Origin: Adineta ricciae
Lineage: Eukaryota > Rotifera > Eurotatoria > Adinetida > Adinetidae
Direction of reading: 5' to 3'
Assembly (NCBI GenBank): GCA_905250025.1
Contig: CAJNOJ010000085.1
Coordinates: 248,001 to 312,000, forward strand
DNA length: 64,000 nt
Shown here: positions 23,739 to 35,664 of the stretch, piece after piece
Numbering within the stretch: the stretch's first letter is position 1
How the letters are laid out: each line of letters opens with the position of its first letter
Translations under genes and position numbers: made by a program
The notes under the pieces: model-generated
Told to the model about the DNA's origin: nothing
Databases searched by the model: none
The model's input: only the letters and a program-made list of their open reading frames with translations

Positions 23739-24351
23739 TTATCTGATAGGTAATGATTGCGCAGCGGATCGGAAGTTATGACAATCTGGATCATAGCATT
23801 TCTGGTAATAAATATTGTTTACGGGATCGACAAGTAAATAAACTCGATTGATCCTATGATGCCGTTGGACGTTTTCGCAGTAGCGATATTTTCCTGTAAT
23901 TTCTATTTTGTATATTCCATTGCTATTGGGTGGGTGGATTTTCCGAATTCGACCACCATGCGCCATGACCATATCGCTGATGCATTGCTCGATATGTGCA
24001 TATCTTTCTGGCATATGCTGACCGATGTGGATATTTCCTGACTGTAATTCCATGTCGTCGTTAGAAAGACTGTTGTAAGCTGTCTTAGCCGCTGCTTGTT
24101 CGGCATTTCTTTTCGAAGTAAAATCATTATCTCCGCGATACCATTGTCCATTGATTTCAACATCCGCCTGAATGAGAAAAAATCTTTTCCAATAGATCGT
24201 CTCCTTCATATAGCAACTAACTTGACGAACTGACCTGGAAGCTAGTACCTGATGTTGGTTGAACAACTCGATAGTTAGGCATTGGAAGTTTGTTCTTTTG
24301 ACAATATTCTTGCAAACGATTCTTCCAAGATTTCTCGTTTTGAACAGACAT
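23739..24351 (-). CDS. dsRNA-binding domain fused to a PrimPol/UL52-type zinc finger
   Basis: Two exons (24235-24351, 23739-24167; 67-bp intron) encode 181 residues. Residues 7-74 form a dsRNA-binding domain: SWKNRLQEYCQKNKLPMPNY, then QWYRGDNDF and the C-terminal basic helix (SKRNAEQAAAKTAYNSL). Residues 127-178 match the zinc finger of eukaryotic PrimPol and related archaeo-eukaryotic primases: KYRYCENVQRHHRINRV, LLVDP, then YYQKCYDPDC and NFRS. The ligands Cys136, His143, Cys163 and Cys168 keep the 7-20-5 spacing I know for human PrimPol (C419, H426, C446, C451). No polymerase core is present. In PrimPol the finger contacts the incoming nucleotide or template; here it may recognise an RNA end. 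An upstream exon near 24462-24519 (MSTLPSSYDK) does not splice in frame to this start and is left out. Confidence 0.82.
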
Positions 24352-25114
24352 ACTGAAGTTTGTGAACTAGTTTTTTGACACAAAAAGTATTCGCACGACT
24401 TGAAAATATTGTACATCACATGACTGGGTATTTTTAACAAAAGGTAAATATTCGTTTTACCATAGCATCATTGAAATACTCAGGTTGTTTATCGTAGGAA
24501 GAAGGTAAAGTAGACATCACATATACAGTACTCGCTAATCAGATATATTCTTTCTTGTTAGTATTTTTACAATTGAACAAACATATTAAGAAGCAATACG
24601 ATATCAAGTGACATCTTTTTCACCAGTTTCTTTCTCGATCTAAACATCATCGTCATTAAAAAACATGATTGTGTGTTTGTTGTAATACTGGGAGACATTT
24701 CTTTCTGATTAAAGAACATGATTACTATATTTTTGTGCGATAGATTGTCGTAGACAGTGTATTTGCTGATTTCCTTTTACTTAGCGATTTGCCGTTACAG
24801 TTATTTTCGTCTATCTATCTCTCGCTCTCGATATTTTTCTCTTAACAATTTTCTATTTGATTATATGGAATGAAGTTTCGACTCAATCATATTCAATAGA
24901 CTGGAAAAGCGAACGTCGTCAGTGAAAACATAATTGACCAGTGTTAGAATTCAATCAGATGTTCTATTTCCTTTGTAGGCACATTTTGTTTTTATTTGAC
25001 ACAAGCCATTTAGACTATCAGTAACAGTGAACACGAAAAAGTTTGACTAATTATAACAAAATACACACACACATATGCACATGCTGTACAAAATTGATAC
25101 AGATTAGTAGCGAT
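24352..25114. other. Intergenic, one possible upstream exon
   Basis: At 24462-24519 on the minus strand an ATG opens MSTLPSSYDKQPEYFNDAM followed by a GT donor. It may be a 5' exon of the dsRBD gene, but splicing to the AG at 24352/24353 does not preserve the frame. The rest is AT-rich with a short CA-type repeat near 25062-25082. Confidence 0.35.
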
Positions 25115-28100
25115 TTATAATCGCGAATTATCATCTAAAAGAGATGGAAAACTAGAAAAAGTCAGCATGAAGTATTACACTTACCATCCTGAGGAGCGGC
25201 ACGCTTACGACCACGATTAACAGTTGAAGCACGAGGTTTAGGACCATGTCCACCGCCTGGTTCATCATTAAGAATACGACGATAGTTAATCAATGGTTGC
25301 CAGGCGTCACCATCGATTGTTGCATTGTGAACAAGCTTATCAACATGATCATAGCTAAAGATGATCAATTAGATAGCACAGAATCAATTTTAATCGAAAT
25401 ACTTACATGGCTTTTTTATCTGGTTTGAGAAGTTTGGAAGCAAATTCGGGTAAGACTTCAAGGAAGAGAATATTTGGGCCGGGTTGAGTTGGATCATCAG
25501 GTTTGAATAGTGGTGTTAACGCAAAACGAATACATTCACTAGAGACATGAATCAACATTGTATTTAAGGAGTACAGACAAACATTATCATGTTATACCGA
25601 TGAAGTGCAGCAAGTGCTTCGCGCTGTTTGGCCATGTCAAGACCGAATGAAAGGTTAAATCGACGCGCCAATTCCTATATTCACATAATACATATATGTA
25701 ATTCAGTTAAAATGAAAATCTTACTCGTAACGGTGATAAATCAATTGCTATTGTTTCGTCATTACCAGCAGCTTCTTGTGCAGCATCTCGAGCAGCAACA
25801 CAATCTTTAAAAACCTATAACAACAATAACATTCGTAGTGATTCTACACACGTATAACATTCACTTACTGCCATAAGACTGTAGGCCATGGTTTTGGCGG
25901 TGTGAATCTTAGAAATATCTCGAGCACGTGTGAACGTATTTTTGATAATGTCACCGAAATCATTGCTAAACTAGAGAGAAAAAAAGCCGAAAGATGAACT
26001 TCTTTTCTGCTGATACGAAAGAAAATTCTGTTTTACTTTAACATAGTATTTCAGAATATTTGTCGCGGCTTGGATTGGCAGAACGTTGTGAACGATCAAT
26101 TTACAATAAGCAGCCAGAAGATTACGTTTCTTATGAAGATTCTCAATTTTTGCTTGTTCATCTTGGTCTAAACAAAGAATTGATTGAATAAATAAACAAA
26201 TAGATAAATTTCTTTTTCTGCCCTTACTTTTCGGTTCATCAGCAAAGAAAACGTAAGTATTCAAGAATGTTAACAATGCTTGAATAAGATTTTCATTGAT
26301 TTCAATTACAAGAACTTGATAATCAGGATTTTTATCCACCAAATGCGGACTCATACTAATTAACAAATCACACAATGTCGAATAAGCGTATTGACAGATC
26401 TGAGTATTCGCATGTAGCATCAGTTTTTGGCAAAGAGTGCAAAGTTTGCGTGAACGTTTAACGAGTTTTTTCAAGAGATCTTTATCGAATTGAATATCCA
26501 GTTGATACAATCCCCAGAGCAGACTACGATTGGCAATACCAAAACATTTATCGACGATCTCAGGTGACATATCTTCATTGTCAATCGCTGCTTTGAATAG
26601 AAGATGAATCTTATCCCATAGATCAACATTATCCAAATCATGACACCTACAAATGAAAGGGATTCTGCGTTCGATTTCGTTGGAATAAGGTTCTTACTGA
26701 TGGAAAGCGTCCAGTTTTCTTAAATTGAGTAACAAGGGATATAAATCATCTTCATCTGCTTCGTCCTAAATAAAACAGTAGTTGATAACTGATAAAAACG
26801 TTATCTTCTTACCATTTCTTCGAAAATACCCATTGCTGCATTAAAGTTAGCTAAGATTTTATCAATAATATTTCCTCGATGAGCAATCGCACGATTTGAT
26901 AGAGTAAAGCTAACATCACAAACACATTCGAAACATTTGGACACGGCATCGAAGATCTAAACGATAAAAACCAATAAATAAGTGTTCGAACAAAGAATTT
27001 ATCTTCACAAACATCAGCTGTGGTATGACGTTGAACAATATCACTCAGTGCAGTTAGATAAGCATCCAAATCTCGTTCACGGCGAGTAGTTGTATACACT
27101 TCGTAATTGAAATGAAGCGGAATTTGAAGTAGATTCAGTAATTTATCCGCATCCGCTATATACTTGAAAGATAAATTCAGTGATTCGAAAGTAATTAACG
27201 GAAAAATCGATCTTACTTTGTTAAGCAGTGGTGGTAAAGTACCAATAAAATGATCGGTTAGAAGTCGTTTATCGTCTTCTTTTTGCTTTTGTTCTTTCAT
27301 TGTTAACTAAAATGGATTTTCTCAATTGTCTGACGATAAATTTTCCTAATTACTTTTCGATTTGGTTGTCCACGGCCAATTGGATATTCACCAGTAGCTG
27401 CTTCTCGAACACAACAAACCATTATTTCAATGAGACAATTCTCATGTTGGTCATCGAGTGCTAAACATCATTCGGTTAAATCTCCATAGATTATTTTTTG
27501 CATGAGAAAACTTACGATCTTCTTCTTGATCTGGTGCTTCAAGTAGAATATCAGTCATGCATTCCCAATCTTTCATCATGGGATGCTGATCCCACATGGA
27601 ATCGACTAGATAAGTTGCATGTTCGTGAAGCTAAACAGATGAAAGTGTATCAACGTAAAAGGAAGATGTTTGAAAACTTACTTCACTCTCGATAAAGAAT
27701 TGAACGAGTAGATGCATAAAAGCAGTATTTTGACTGCGTTTCTTTGAAGAATTCAATGGTTGTTCCGCTTTATGGAATAGTTTTTGGTTAAGAAATTCGC
27801 CAGCTGCTTGTGCGACTTGTCGATGAGAATGATAGACAAGTTCATAGATATTTTCACAATCTTTATCTTCAAGTATACGTTCATTGAATCTATGGTAGGA
27901 AATTAACACAAATATATATTCATTTCACGTGCAAATCTTACTTCAATATAGCTGTTAAAAGTTTGATCGCTTGAACAGCAACTTCGTATTCACAATCAAC
28001 TGTCATTTGCACAACACGATCCTAAAAGTTAGTGTTAACATAAATGCTGTTATTTAAGAAAATATCTACTTTAAATCGATTGGTAAACAATTCAAGTTTA

Positions 28101-29541
28101 CCGACAAGATCATTCGTTTGAAATAATGGAATCAAGGCAAGTAAACAGCGTAGACGACAATCGCCGACCTAAAAGAAAATTGATTAGTATCGAAAATAAC
28201 GTGTATGCTGAACAATCGACTTACTTTATCGTATAAAGTCCAACCAATATATTTGAGGTAGATATCGTCGAGAAAAACCATCGGATAGCTTTTCATCCAC
28301 TCACCGAGCTCGCTCATACACAAGCATCGAATATCCGGCACGATATCACTATAAAGTTATCGAGAGTCATGATGAGATTTCAACTGATGATGGAATTCTT
28401 ACCGATAACGGTGAATAAATACACCTTTGAAGATAAAATTCATAAAACTTTTGATTTCATTTTCGTTTCCTTCAAGCTAAAAAAAATCTCCGAATGAAAG
28501 TGAAACGAAGAATCGTTTGATATCAAATCTAACCTCTTTTCGTTTGGCTGTTAATGTATCGAGTCGATCAGCTGCTCGTCGTGCACTGGATTTTTGTCGT
28601 TCAGCTTCGTATTGTCGTTGACATTGATCTTTTTGTATACTGATTGTCAAGGCAATATCCACAAGTGCAGTCATGACTTTTAGAACTATACGAAGCTTAA
28701 CGTGATCATAATTTTAAATAAGAACTGAATGTTCTTACCAGCTAGTGTACCCGTATGACGAAAAGCACGAACCGGCGAATCTGACAGCGCCGTCAATAAC
28801 GTGACAAGGTTGTCAATCATATATTGATCATAAATAATTGAGTATGATGCTTGTTTAATTAATAAGACAACAAATTCACTGAATGAAGTACGAAATTTCT
28901 TATATTGTAGACCGGCCATGATGATGGGATATTCAGATGTATCCTAAAAGTGAATATGAAGCAAATTTCATAGATCAAATTCGTTGTTTTACTTCATCGA
29001 AATGTTCAGTCATTGCTCTTAGCATATCGACGTGTTCCATTTTCAAATACATTGTTTGAGTTAGTTTTCCTTTACAACCACTTGAATCCAAAAAGAATTG
29101 CATTAATTCAATCAATGCTTCGTCACGGTTGGCTTGATACGAATCAATCCATTGATCAACTAACACTTGAATATTGGTCTTTCCAGCTAACAGATGATGA
29201 AAATATCCTTTTTCTTCAGTGTGTTGACCGCCGTATGTGGTATTATTCGCCGTGGTTATCGACACGGAACTTGTTTCCATGGAATCATCATCGGCTTGGT
29301 TGATAGATGCGCTGGTTTTACGTCCGCCACGCGATGAGCGTCCACGTCCGCGTCCGGGTGTTGTCGATGGTCGTCCTCGTGATGCTGCTTTGGGCTGAAA
29401 TTCTTCCCCTTCATCATCATCATCGTCGTCGTCGTCGACTTCATTCGGCATTGTCGACATGACGGAAGCCGGTGGTTCAACGAAATCATCACCAAGTGAT
29501 CGTTGGACATGATGTCTCATGGAGCGTGTGCTTCCGTTCAT
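25115..29541 (-). CDS. STAG: Cohesin subunit SA / STAG (SCC3, stromalin)
   Basis: About seventeen exons begin at 29541 ([20 protein letters not shown]). The N-terminus is acidic (run of Asp near residue 40) and then Arg-Gly rich ([20 protein letters not shown]). The STAG region follows: [86 protein letters not shown], then [23 protein letters not shown] and [19 protein letters not shown]. These align along vertebrate STAG1/2 in order. The protein clamps DNA and binds RAD21 in the cohesin ring for sister-chromatid cohesion and loop formation. The last exon, 25115 to about 25133, gives a short acidic end (DDDNSRL). The gene is complete; only the first ATG and exact exon ends need transcript support. 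Confidence 0.92.
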
Positions 29542-29936
29542 GATTATTCAATCTGAAATAAAAACGAATAGGGCAGGAGAGTTTATTTTTTCTTGATCGT
29601 TTTTGTCTTCTATACGAAACATACGTAAAACATTGGTGAAAAATAAAAATGACATAGAATCTCTAAAAAATACCGAGACGATAAGCAGGGAAGAAATCCA
29701 AAGAGAAGAACATATCACACGAAAGGAAAAAAAGTGGGGACATAGAAAAAAAAAACGATTTTCGACTAACAAAAGGGAAAAGAAACGTGATATTTTTTTG
29801 CATAGAGATCTAAGTAAATTGTATGGAAATTGATAGAATATATTTGATCTAATAAAAACTAGAAAAAAAAACCCGATTTGTATGAATCGTTTGCTTTGCT
29901 TGCATATAACTTGATTGAAGGCATGCGGATATTTAC
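29542..29936. other. Short spacer between STAG start and stonin end
   Basis: About 395 bp, A-rich on the + strand. It must hold the promoter of the STAG gene and the 3' end of the stonin gene on the same strand. No coding exon is visible. Confidence 0.4.
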
Positions 29937-32900
29937 TTAATCACTGTCATCGGAATGTGAATTATTTTCTGTTTCACTTTGAGACATCGATTGTTCTTTC
30001 ATATCGACTTCAACGGGTGCGAATTCTTTCTTCTCTTCTTCTTTAAATGCGTACTCAATATCAAGCGTGTAGGTGAATTGACTCTTTGGTCGAATCCATT
30101 TTTCTGGTGTTTCTTCAGCGCCTGGTACAGCAACGGAACGAATCTATTGAAAACAAACATGATCAACCATGAAAGAAAGAAACAGACGCTTGTGTGCCTA
30201 CTTGACAATGTGAGATGAATGCTTGTGACATCGAGTATTCCACATCAGCTGTTGGTTCGAACTTGTCCGGTATTGGATCGTATGATGGAACTGTTAATTT
30301 ACATTCGAAGATATGAGTTTTATAAGCACCTTGATCTCGTTTAGGTAATTGATCGATACGCCAAACGATTGAGCGAAATGCTTGTTCATATTTAGCAACA
30401 CCAACAGAAGCAGCCATCATTGCAGCAAGAGGATCGCCACGATGGAGCATAAAACGATCAAGACCCTTGAAGAGATCAAACAATGTTATTCAAACTTATA
30501 CACGAAGTACATATCATTTTAATCGAATTTGACTTTAAGTAAAGCTATTGTCATCATCTACATTGCGTGTCAATATTAATGCAAATTGCATTTCTTTGAA
30601 TTTTCTGTTCGATGCAGCTAGCTCCAACGGAAGCAAACTCTTTCACTTATTTCACAGGAAAAAAATAACTTCGAGCAAAGATTGCATCGAACGTTCTCGT
30701 TCATCATTGTATATGTCAGTCAAATTCAATAATAAATCGACGTTCTGACATACTATCATTACTCTTATGTTATGAGAAAAGAACTCCGCGCTGACTCGTA
30801 CTTCCTTCATCAATTATTTTAAGTTTTCTGTTCTCGAATAAGATCAACAGGTCCTTAATTACAACGTCAACTAACATATTTGATGTATATCTTTTTCTTT
30901 CTAACAATGTCGGCATATTAATTTGTTCTTATTTAATCAAATGGCAGACTTCCTCCTATAAAAAGATTTTCTTTCTTTTCTCCCATGAGAATAGCGTTTG
31001 TTCAGACTCTATCACTTCTATGCAGAACAGAACGGCACGTCATTTACCTTAATTTTGCCTGCTTTACGACGAACACTGTGTATTGCTCCATAACGAAAGC
31101 GTTTTTCGACGCGAAACATGTAGACCCACGCATCCGGTATAGGAAAACGTATCTGAATGTTTTCACATGGACATTGTTCATCACTATTGTCATCACGAAT
31201 GTTAGCAGTTTTGTCATTGGTAGCCAATGATGATGCTTTCGATAGAATGGTGATATTGAATGCATTGGAAACGATCACTTCAATGCGAATGTTAACTTGT
31301 CGTTCGATCAGCGACATGAAACAATACACCTGTGAAAGCATTATTCAGATTTTCTCTGAAATGAAGAAAGCTTTCTTTTCTTACCTGTAATGGTAATTCA
31401 ACGTTTTGCTTTGGTCGTGTGCGAAAACGCATAATTTCAATTTTTTGGCTATCGGGTGGGATTAACTTGAGTAAATGTGTATCTTCATATTCTTTGTGAT
31501 CAATAATTGTTGCTAATTCTACTTGTTCTGGTTTAATCCAGTATTCTTGCAAAGTTTTATTGATAATAATTTCATTTCGTTTGTTAATTTCTTTACCATG
31601 TCGAAACCAATCGTTCATACCGATTTCGACAACCGCTTCTGGTCCATTAAGGAAAGCTAAGATAAATAAACGTGTGCGAGATTTGTGTTTGCATATATGA
31701 CGATATTTATCAATATGTGCATAGTATTCATCAAGAATTTTAATCGTAACTTCTTCTTTCATATGTTTCTGTAATCGACTACGTGTTACAGGCATGGACC
31801 AGAATAAATCTTCTAATACGACCGAGAATTGTTTCAAATATGGATAATTCAATGTGCCGAACTTGACGATTTCTTGTTGAACACAATTAGCATGATCAAG
31901 TAAGACTTGTTGAGCTTTGTTTGGCCGTGTGAATTTTCGTAATAATTTTTCGGGTAATGTGACAAGACGGTCAATACGAACTTGAGGAATTTCTTTGTAA
32001 TTCGCTTCGAAGATTTTCAAAGTATGAATCTTTGAATATTGATCGTGCTGTTGAAGATTTAATTTTGTCGTTTGATACCATGTTTGTAGTTCGATTTCAG
32101 CAAATGATTGTTCCGGTGTCTGAGTTGAATAAAAACGTAATTTTTTCTCGTCAAATGATATTCGAACGTAGCAGTCTTGCCAATTTCCTGATAAGACAAT
32201 CTTTACAATAAAAACAAAACTATTTTCAATACTACTTACGTGTTTCACTGAATCGTTGAAATGTACTTTTATACAGATCCTTTTGTCGTAAAGGCACTCG
32301 AATCTGTAATAACCATCCGTTAGGTTGTTCAGCTTGTAATTGTTCAATTTCAATATGATACGCATCCAACGGTGCACTATCATCGATATCCGGTTCATGT
32401 AGATAATAATCCAATGGCGGTGATGGAGGCTTTTGCTAAAATTCAACAATTGTTCGATGAATACTTAGAAAATCACATTTAACAACACTAACCTTTCGCA
32501 CGATTGTGATATATGTACAAGACAACATAGAAATACATGACGACAACAAAGCCTACCCTGACTGGTTCTTGTTGATGTTCATTCTCCTGCCAACTTGGAG
32601 TAAAATTATTCTCGTTATTATTTGGCTTTGGAGCGATTTTTGTTTTCTCACGTTTTGGACGAACTGCTAATGGATCGAGTTCATCGTCGGTTTCGGATGA
32701 CGACGAGCTTGCATCATCGCTCGCTTCTTTGTATTTTTTAGACGTCGATGGTGATGGCGGTGGTGGTAATAATGGAACTGGAATATTCATATCGTAGAAA
32801 GATGTATCAGATTTCTTTTCTCCAATCTTGAAAACCATTTTTTCATCGTCAGAATCTTCGGAATCGTTGTTCTTTTTCTCTATTTTATGATTGTCGAAAT

Positions 32901-34050
32901 AGTCAAGCGGAACAACATTGCTATCGTTATGTTCACTTGTTGGTTCATGAATACAGATTGATGGAACGTCTTCATTCGACAGACGACGTACAACTGGCCG
33001 AGGAGGTTCAGCTGGTGGGGTGACAATAGATTCGTGAGCGACTTCTTCGACAGTTGTCAATGTCGATGGTGGTTGTTTGTAAATACTGCCCAGAAGATCT
33101 TCGGTACTCTTTAACATGTTGATATCGATCTTCTTCGATGGTCCACTCAATTTCGGATCGACAGCACACATTAAATCATCAGACTGGGTTAACCAATCGA
33201 GATATTGATCATCATAGGGTGTAGTTGATGCCGTTGTGCCTGTCATAATTGATAATGCTGTTGCTTGCACACGTAACGCACTCGGTGACGTTGGTGGAGC
33301 ATTGATTGGTAATGAGTGATAAGATGCAGCAGTTGGAATATTCGCCTTAGTGGATAGTGAAGATGTTGCAGATGTATTTTTCGATTGATTCAATTTTTGG
33401 ATGTCAGTTAGACTATCACTTTTCATTACTTTAACTGATGTTGGTGATGAACTCGGCTTCTTGTTAAGACCGAGAAGATCGTACGACGATGGGACCTGAT
33501 CCGAATGTTGTAATGAATTATCAGAAGTATTCGCTGGCAATGTACTTGGATCCACATTTAGATCGAAGAGAAGATCAATCGGTGATGCTTGAACAGGCGC
33601 TACGGATGCTTCGTTTGGAATAGTTGGAATTGAAAATGGATTGATGAGATTGATACTATTCGAATGAGTAATATTGTTGTGAATGGAGAGATTGTTCGAT
33701 TTATCTTGGAGATTTGCAAATGGATCAAATGACACCGGTGAACTCGTAGTGATTTCATTCCGATTCGTATTCAAATTGGATTCCGTTGTTGACGGTGAGA
33801 AGGCATCAGTTCCATTGTGTGCTCGGTTAGATTCGCTATTCGTTGTCTCGATTACAAATGGACTATCATCGAATCGTTGCGAAGATGCAGACAATTTCAT
33901 ATCAGTTGAAATTCCAAATGGATCAGTATTCAATTGGGATGAATTTGTATCAGTCGACATGCCAAATGCATCTACAGCCGACGATGTATCAAATGGATTA
34001 GTCGAATGATTATCATCGGAGCCAAAAACACTGGCAAACGTACTAAACAT
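29937..34050 (-). CDS. Stonin (mu-homology domain endocytic adaptor)
   Basis: The start at 34050 (MFSTFASVFGSDDNHSTNPF) opens a 500-residue disordered region with NPF (STNPFDTS, LINPFSIP) and repeated DPF motifs (NTDPFGIST, SFDPFANL); such motifs bind EH-domain proteins and the AP-2 appendage. A stonin-homology segment follows (SGNWQDCYVRISFDEKKLRF) and then the mu-homology domain (HTLKIFEANYKEIPQVRIDR, KFGTLNYPYLKQFSVVLEDL, WSMPVTRSR). Its last exons include DAWVYMFRVEKRFRYGAIHS, GLDRFMLHRGDPLAAMMAAS and VWRIDQLPKRDQGAYKTHIF. Stonins sort synaptotagmin during synaptic-vesicle endocytosis. One intron (about 30478-31046) is near 570 bp, ten times the local norm. The C-terminus is Ser/Glu/Asp rich and ends DDSD. 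Confidence 0.9.
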
Positions 34051-34900
34051 CTTGACGATTATCGGATCGTTTTAATTTCGAAAACGATCATGACGTGATA
34101 CTGCAAAATAAAAAAAATAGCAAACAGTTATTATTACTAGTGGCAGTGGAGAAAAAAAAAGAAAGAGAATCAGTTGCGTTCAGATTTTTATAGAAGAACA
34201 TCGAATGACAATGCGAACGACGTCGCCAACGCCTCCATATTATTTTTCTTTCTTCTAGGCTGTTTTCTGCTCGTCGTCGTATTTTTTTCTCCTCTTTTCT
34301 CTTCTTCACTTCCTCATTCACGACGTTCAACTTGCTCGCTGTTAAAGTAAACAATAATAACAGAAAAGAAAGAACGCCAAAGACAAAGCTAAAAAACACG
34401 TATATACATCCATTAACAAACAGAGAGAAACTGGCAAACAAAGCCATGTAATTTTGATTGGTTTACAGCCGTTCATTTTCATCAAAATCAAACTTCAATG
34501 GATATCAAACGATTTATTCGTGACTGGAAGAATTTCTTTCGTAAAACAAACATATATAAACATTTCCCATAGAGGTCACTAGTTCGTGTTCATCAAGAGA
34601 AGACGCAGAAATTCATAAAAAGTGCCCTTCGTTTTTGACATTATCCATAGAATAAATGTCGGTGAATAATTTAGCGTAGAACCCATCTCTCTCGGTATTA
34701 AGAAAGAGCATTTTCGCTTGATGTCCTTCCAAAATGGCAAGATGGCGTCACACCTAATTCATTGAGATTATAGATTGACCCTTCTCGCTATGTCCTTCTG
34801 AGTGAATAAATATACTACACGATCTTTTTCTCTGCTGTTCAGTAGATATCAACCGTTGACCGTTGTTTCTCTTTCTATCTGTTCAAAACTTAACACAACG
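34051..34900. other. Divergent intergenic region
   Basis: Separates the stonin start from the + strand gene at 34901. Contains A/G-rich and T-rich tracts (34150-34450). It probably holds both promoters and 5' untranslated exons. No protein-coding exon is evident. Confidence 0.4.
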
Positions 34901-35664
34901 ATGTTCATAGTTTCAAAGTTCAGTCAAAAGAAGCAATCTTTTCGCAATAAATCAGCAAATAATGTTTCGCATACAAACGATCGATATGCTCATTCTATTA
35001 AATACGATGATTTTCTTAGACCAGAAGCGATGGACGTTTTTACACACATTCCAATGACAACCAAGAACAGCCATCGGGTAGGCAACGTTTATATTTTGGT
35101 ACACAAGACACGAGAACAACTGGGCGCTGGCGATCAATTGATGTGTGTGGAAGCGAAGCGAGCTCATCACTCAGTGTTGATCGATGTTGCCGGAGAGTCG
35201 GACGATCTGGAATTACGCGGTGTGTCTCTCCATCTGACAGCCGATGTCAAATTACGCAAAACTATATTTAACGCTCATAGCCATCCGGTACTGCGTCCAT
35301 CACTTCTTGACATATTCAAGCCGAACCCAAAACGTATTCATCCATCTGATAGTGTATCCAATCCACGACAATGGGTGAATATGTTAAAGCTGCAGGTAAG
35401 CGACATACTCGAAAAGACAGAAGTCTATAAATCAACGTTTCCATTTTGGTTTAGGCTGAAGCCATTTATGTTCGAATGACAAACTATGAAACATTACCTT
35501 GGTCTGGCATTGTGAATTGCCAACAGTATGTCAGACAATTAGTCGAATCATTAGGTCTTCAAATTCCCGATGGCATTCAATTAGCCGGAGATGCTCTGCC
35601 TGTTATCATCAATCTTGGCATTATGTTGATACAGAAAAAAGCGACGAAAGCCGAGGAAAAATGA
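34901..35664 (+). CDS. Unknown protein with His and Asn-Cys motifs (possible permuted NlpC/P60-like fold)
   Basis: Two exons (34901-35395, 35455-35664) encode 234 residues from ATG at 34901 (MFIVSKFSQKKQ); an in-frame extension upstream lacks a convincing ATG context. No family is recognised with certainty. Two motifs stand out: AKRAHHSVLIDVAG around residue 90, and TLPWSGIVNCQQYVRQLVES near residue 185. A His followed by a beta strand, with Asn-Cys at the start of a helix further on, is the order found in circularly permuted NlpC/P60-like enzymes such as LRAT and PPPDE families. If that holds, the protein is a thiol hydrolase or acyltransferase. The C-terminus has a short hydrophobic helix (ALPVIINLGIMLIQKK). 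The function is inference. Confidence 0.6.

Noticed and set aside
30985-31390. Several overlapping frames on both strands
   Set aside because: Only the minus frame with DAWVYMFRVEKRFRY belongs to the stonin mu-homology domain; the others are shadows.
33683-34009. Plus-strand 108-codon frame
   Set aside because: It is antisense to the stonin N-terminus; the minus strand has NPF and DPF motifs that explain the openness.
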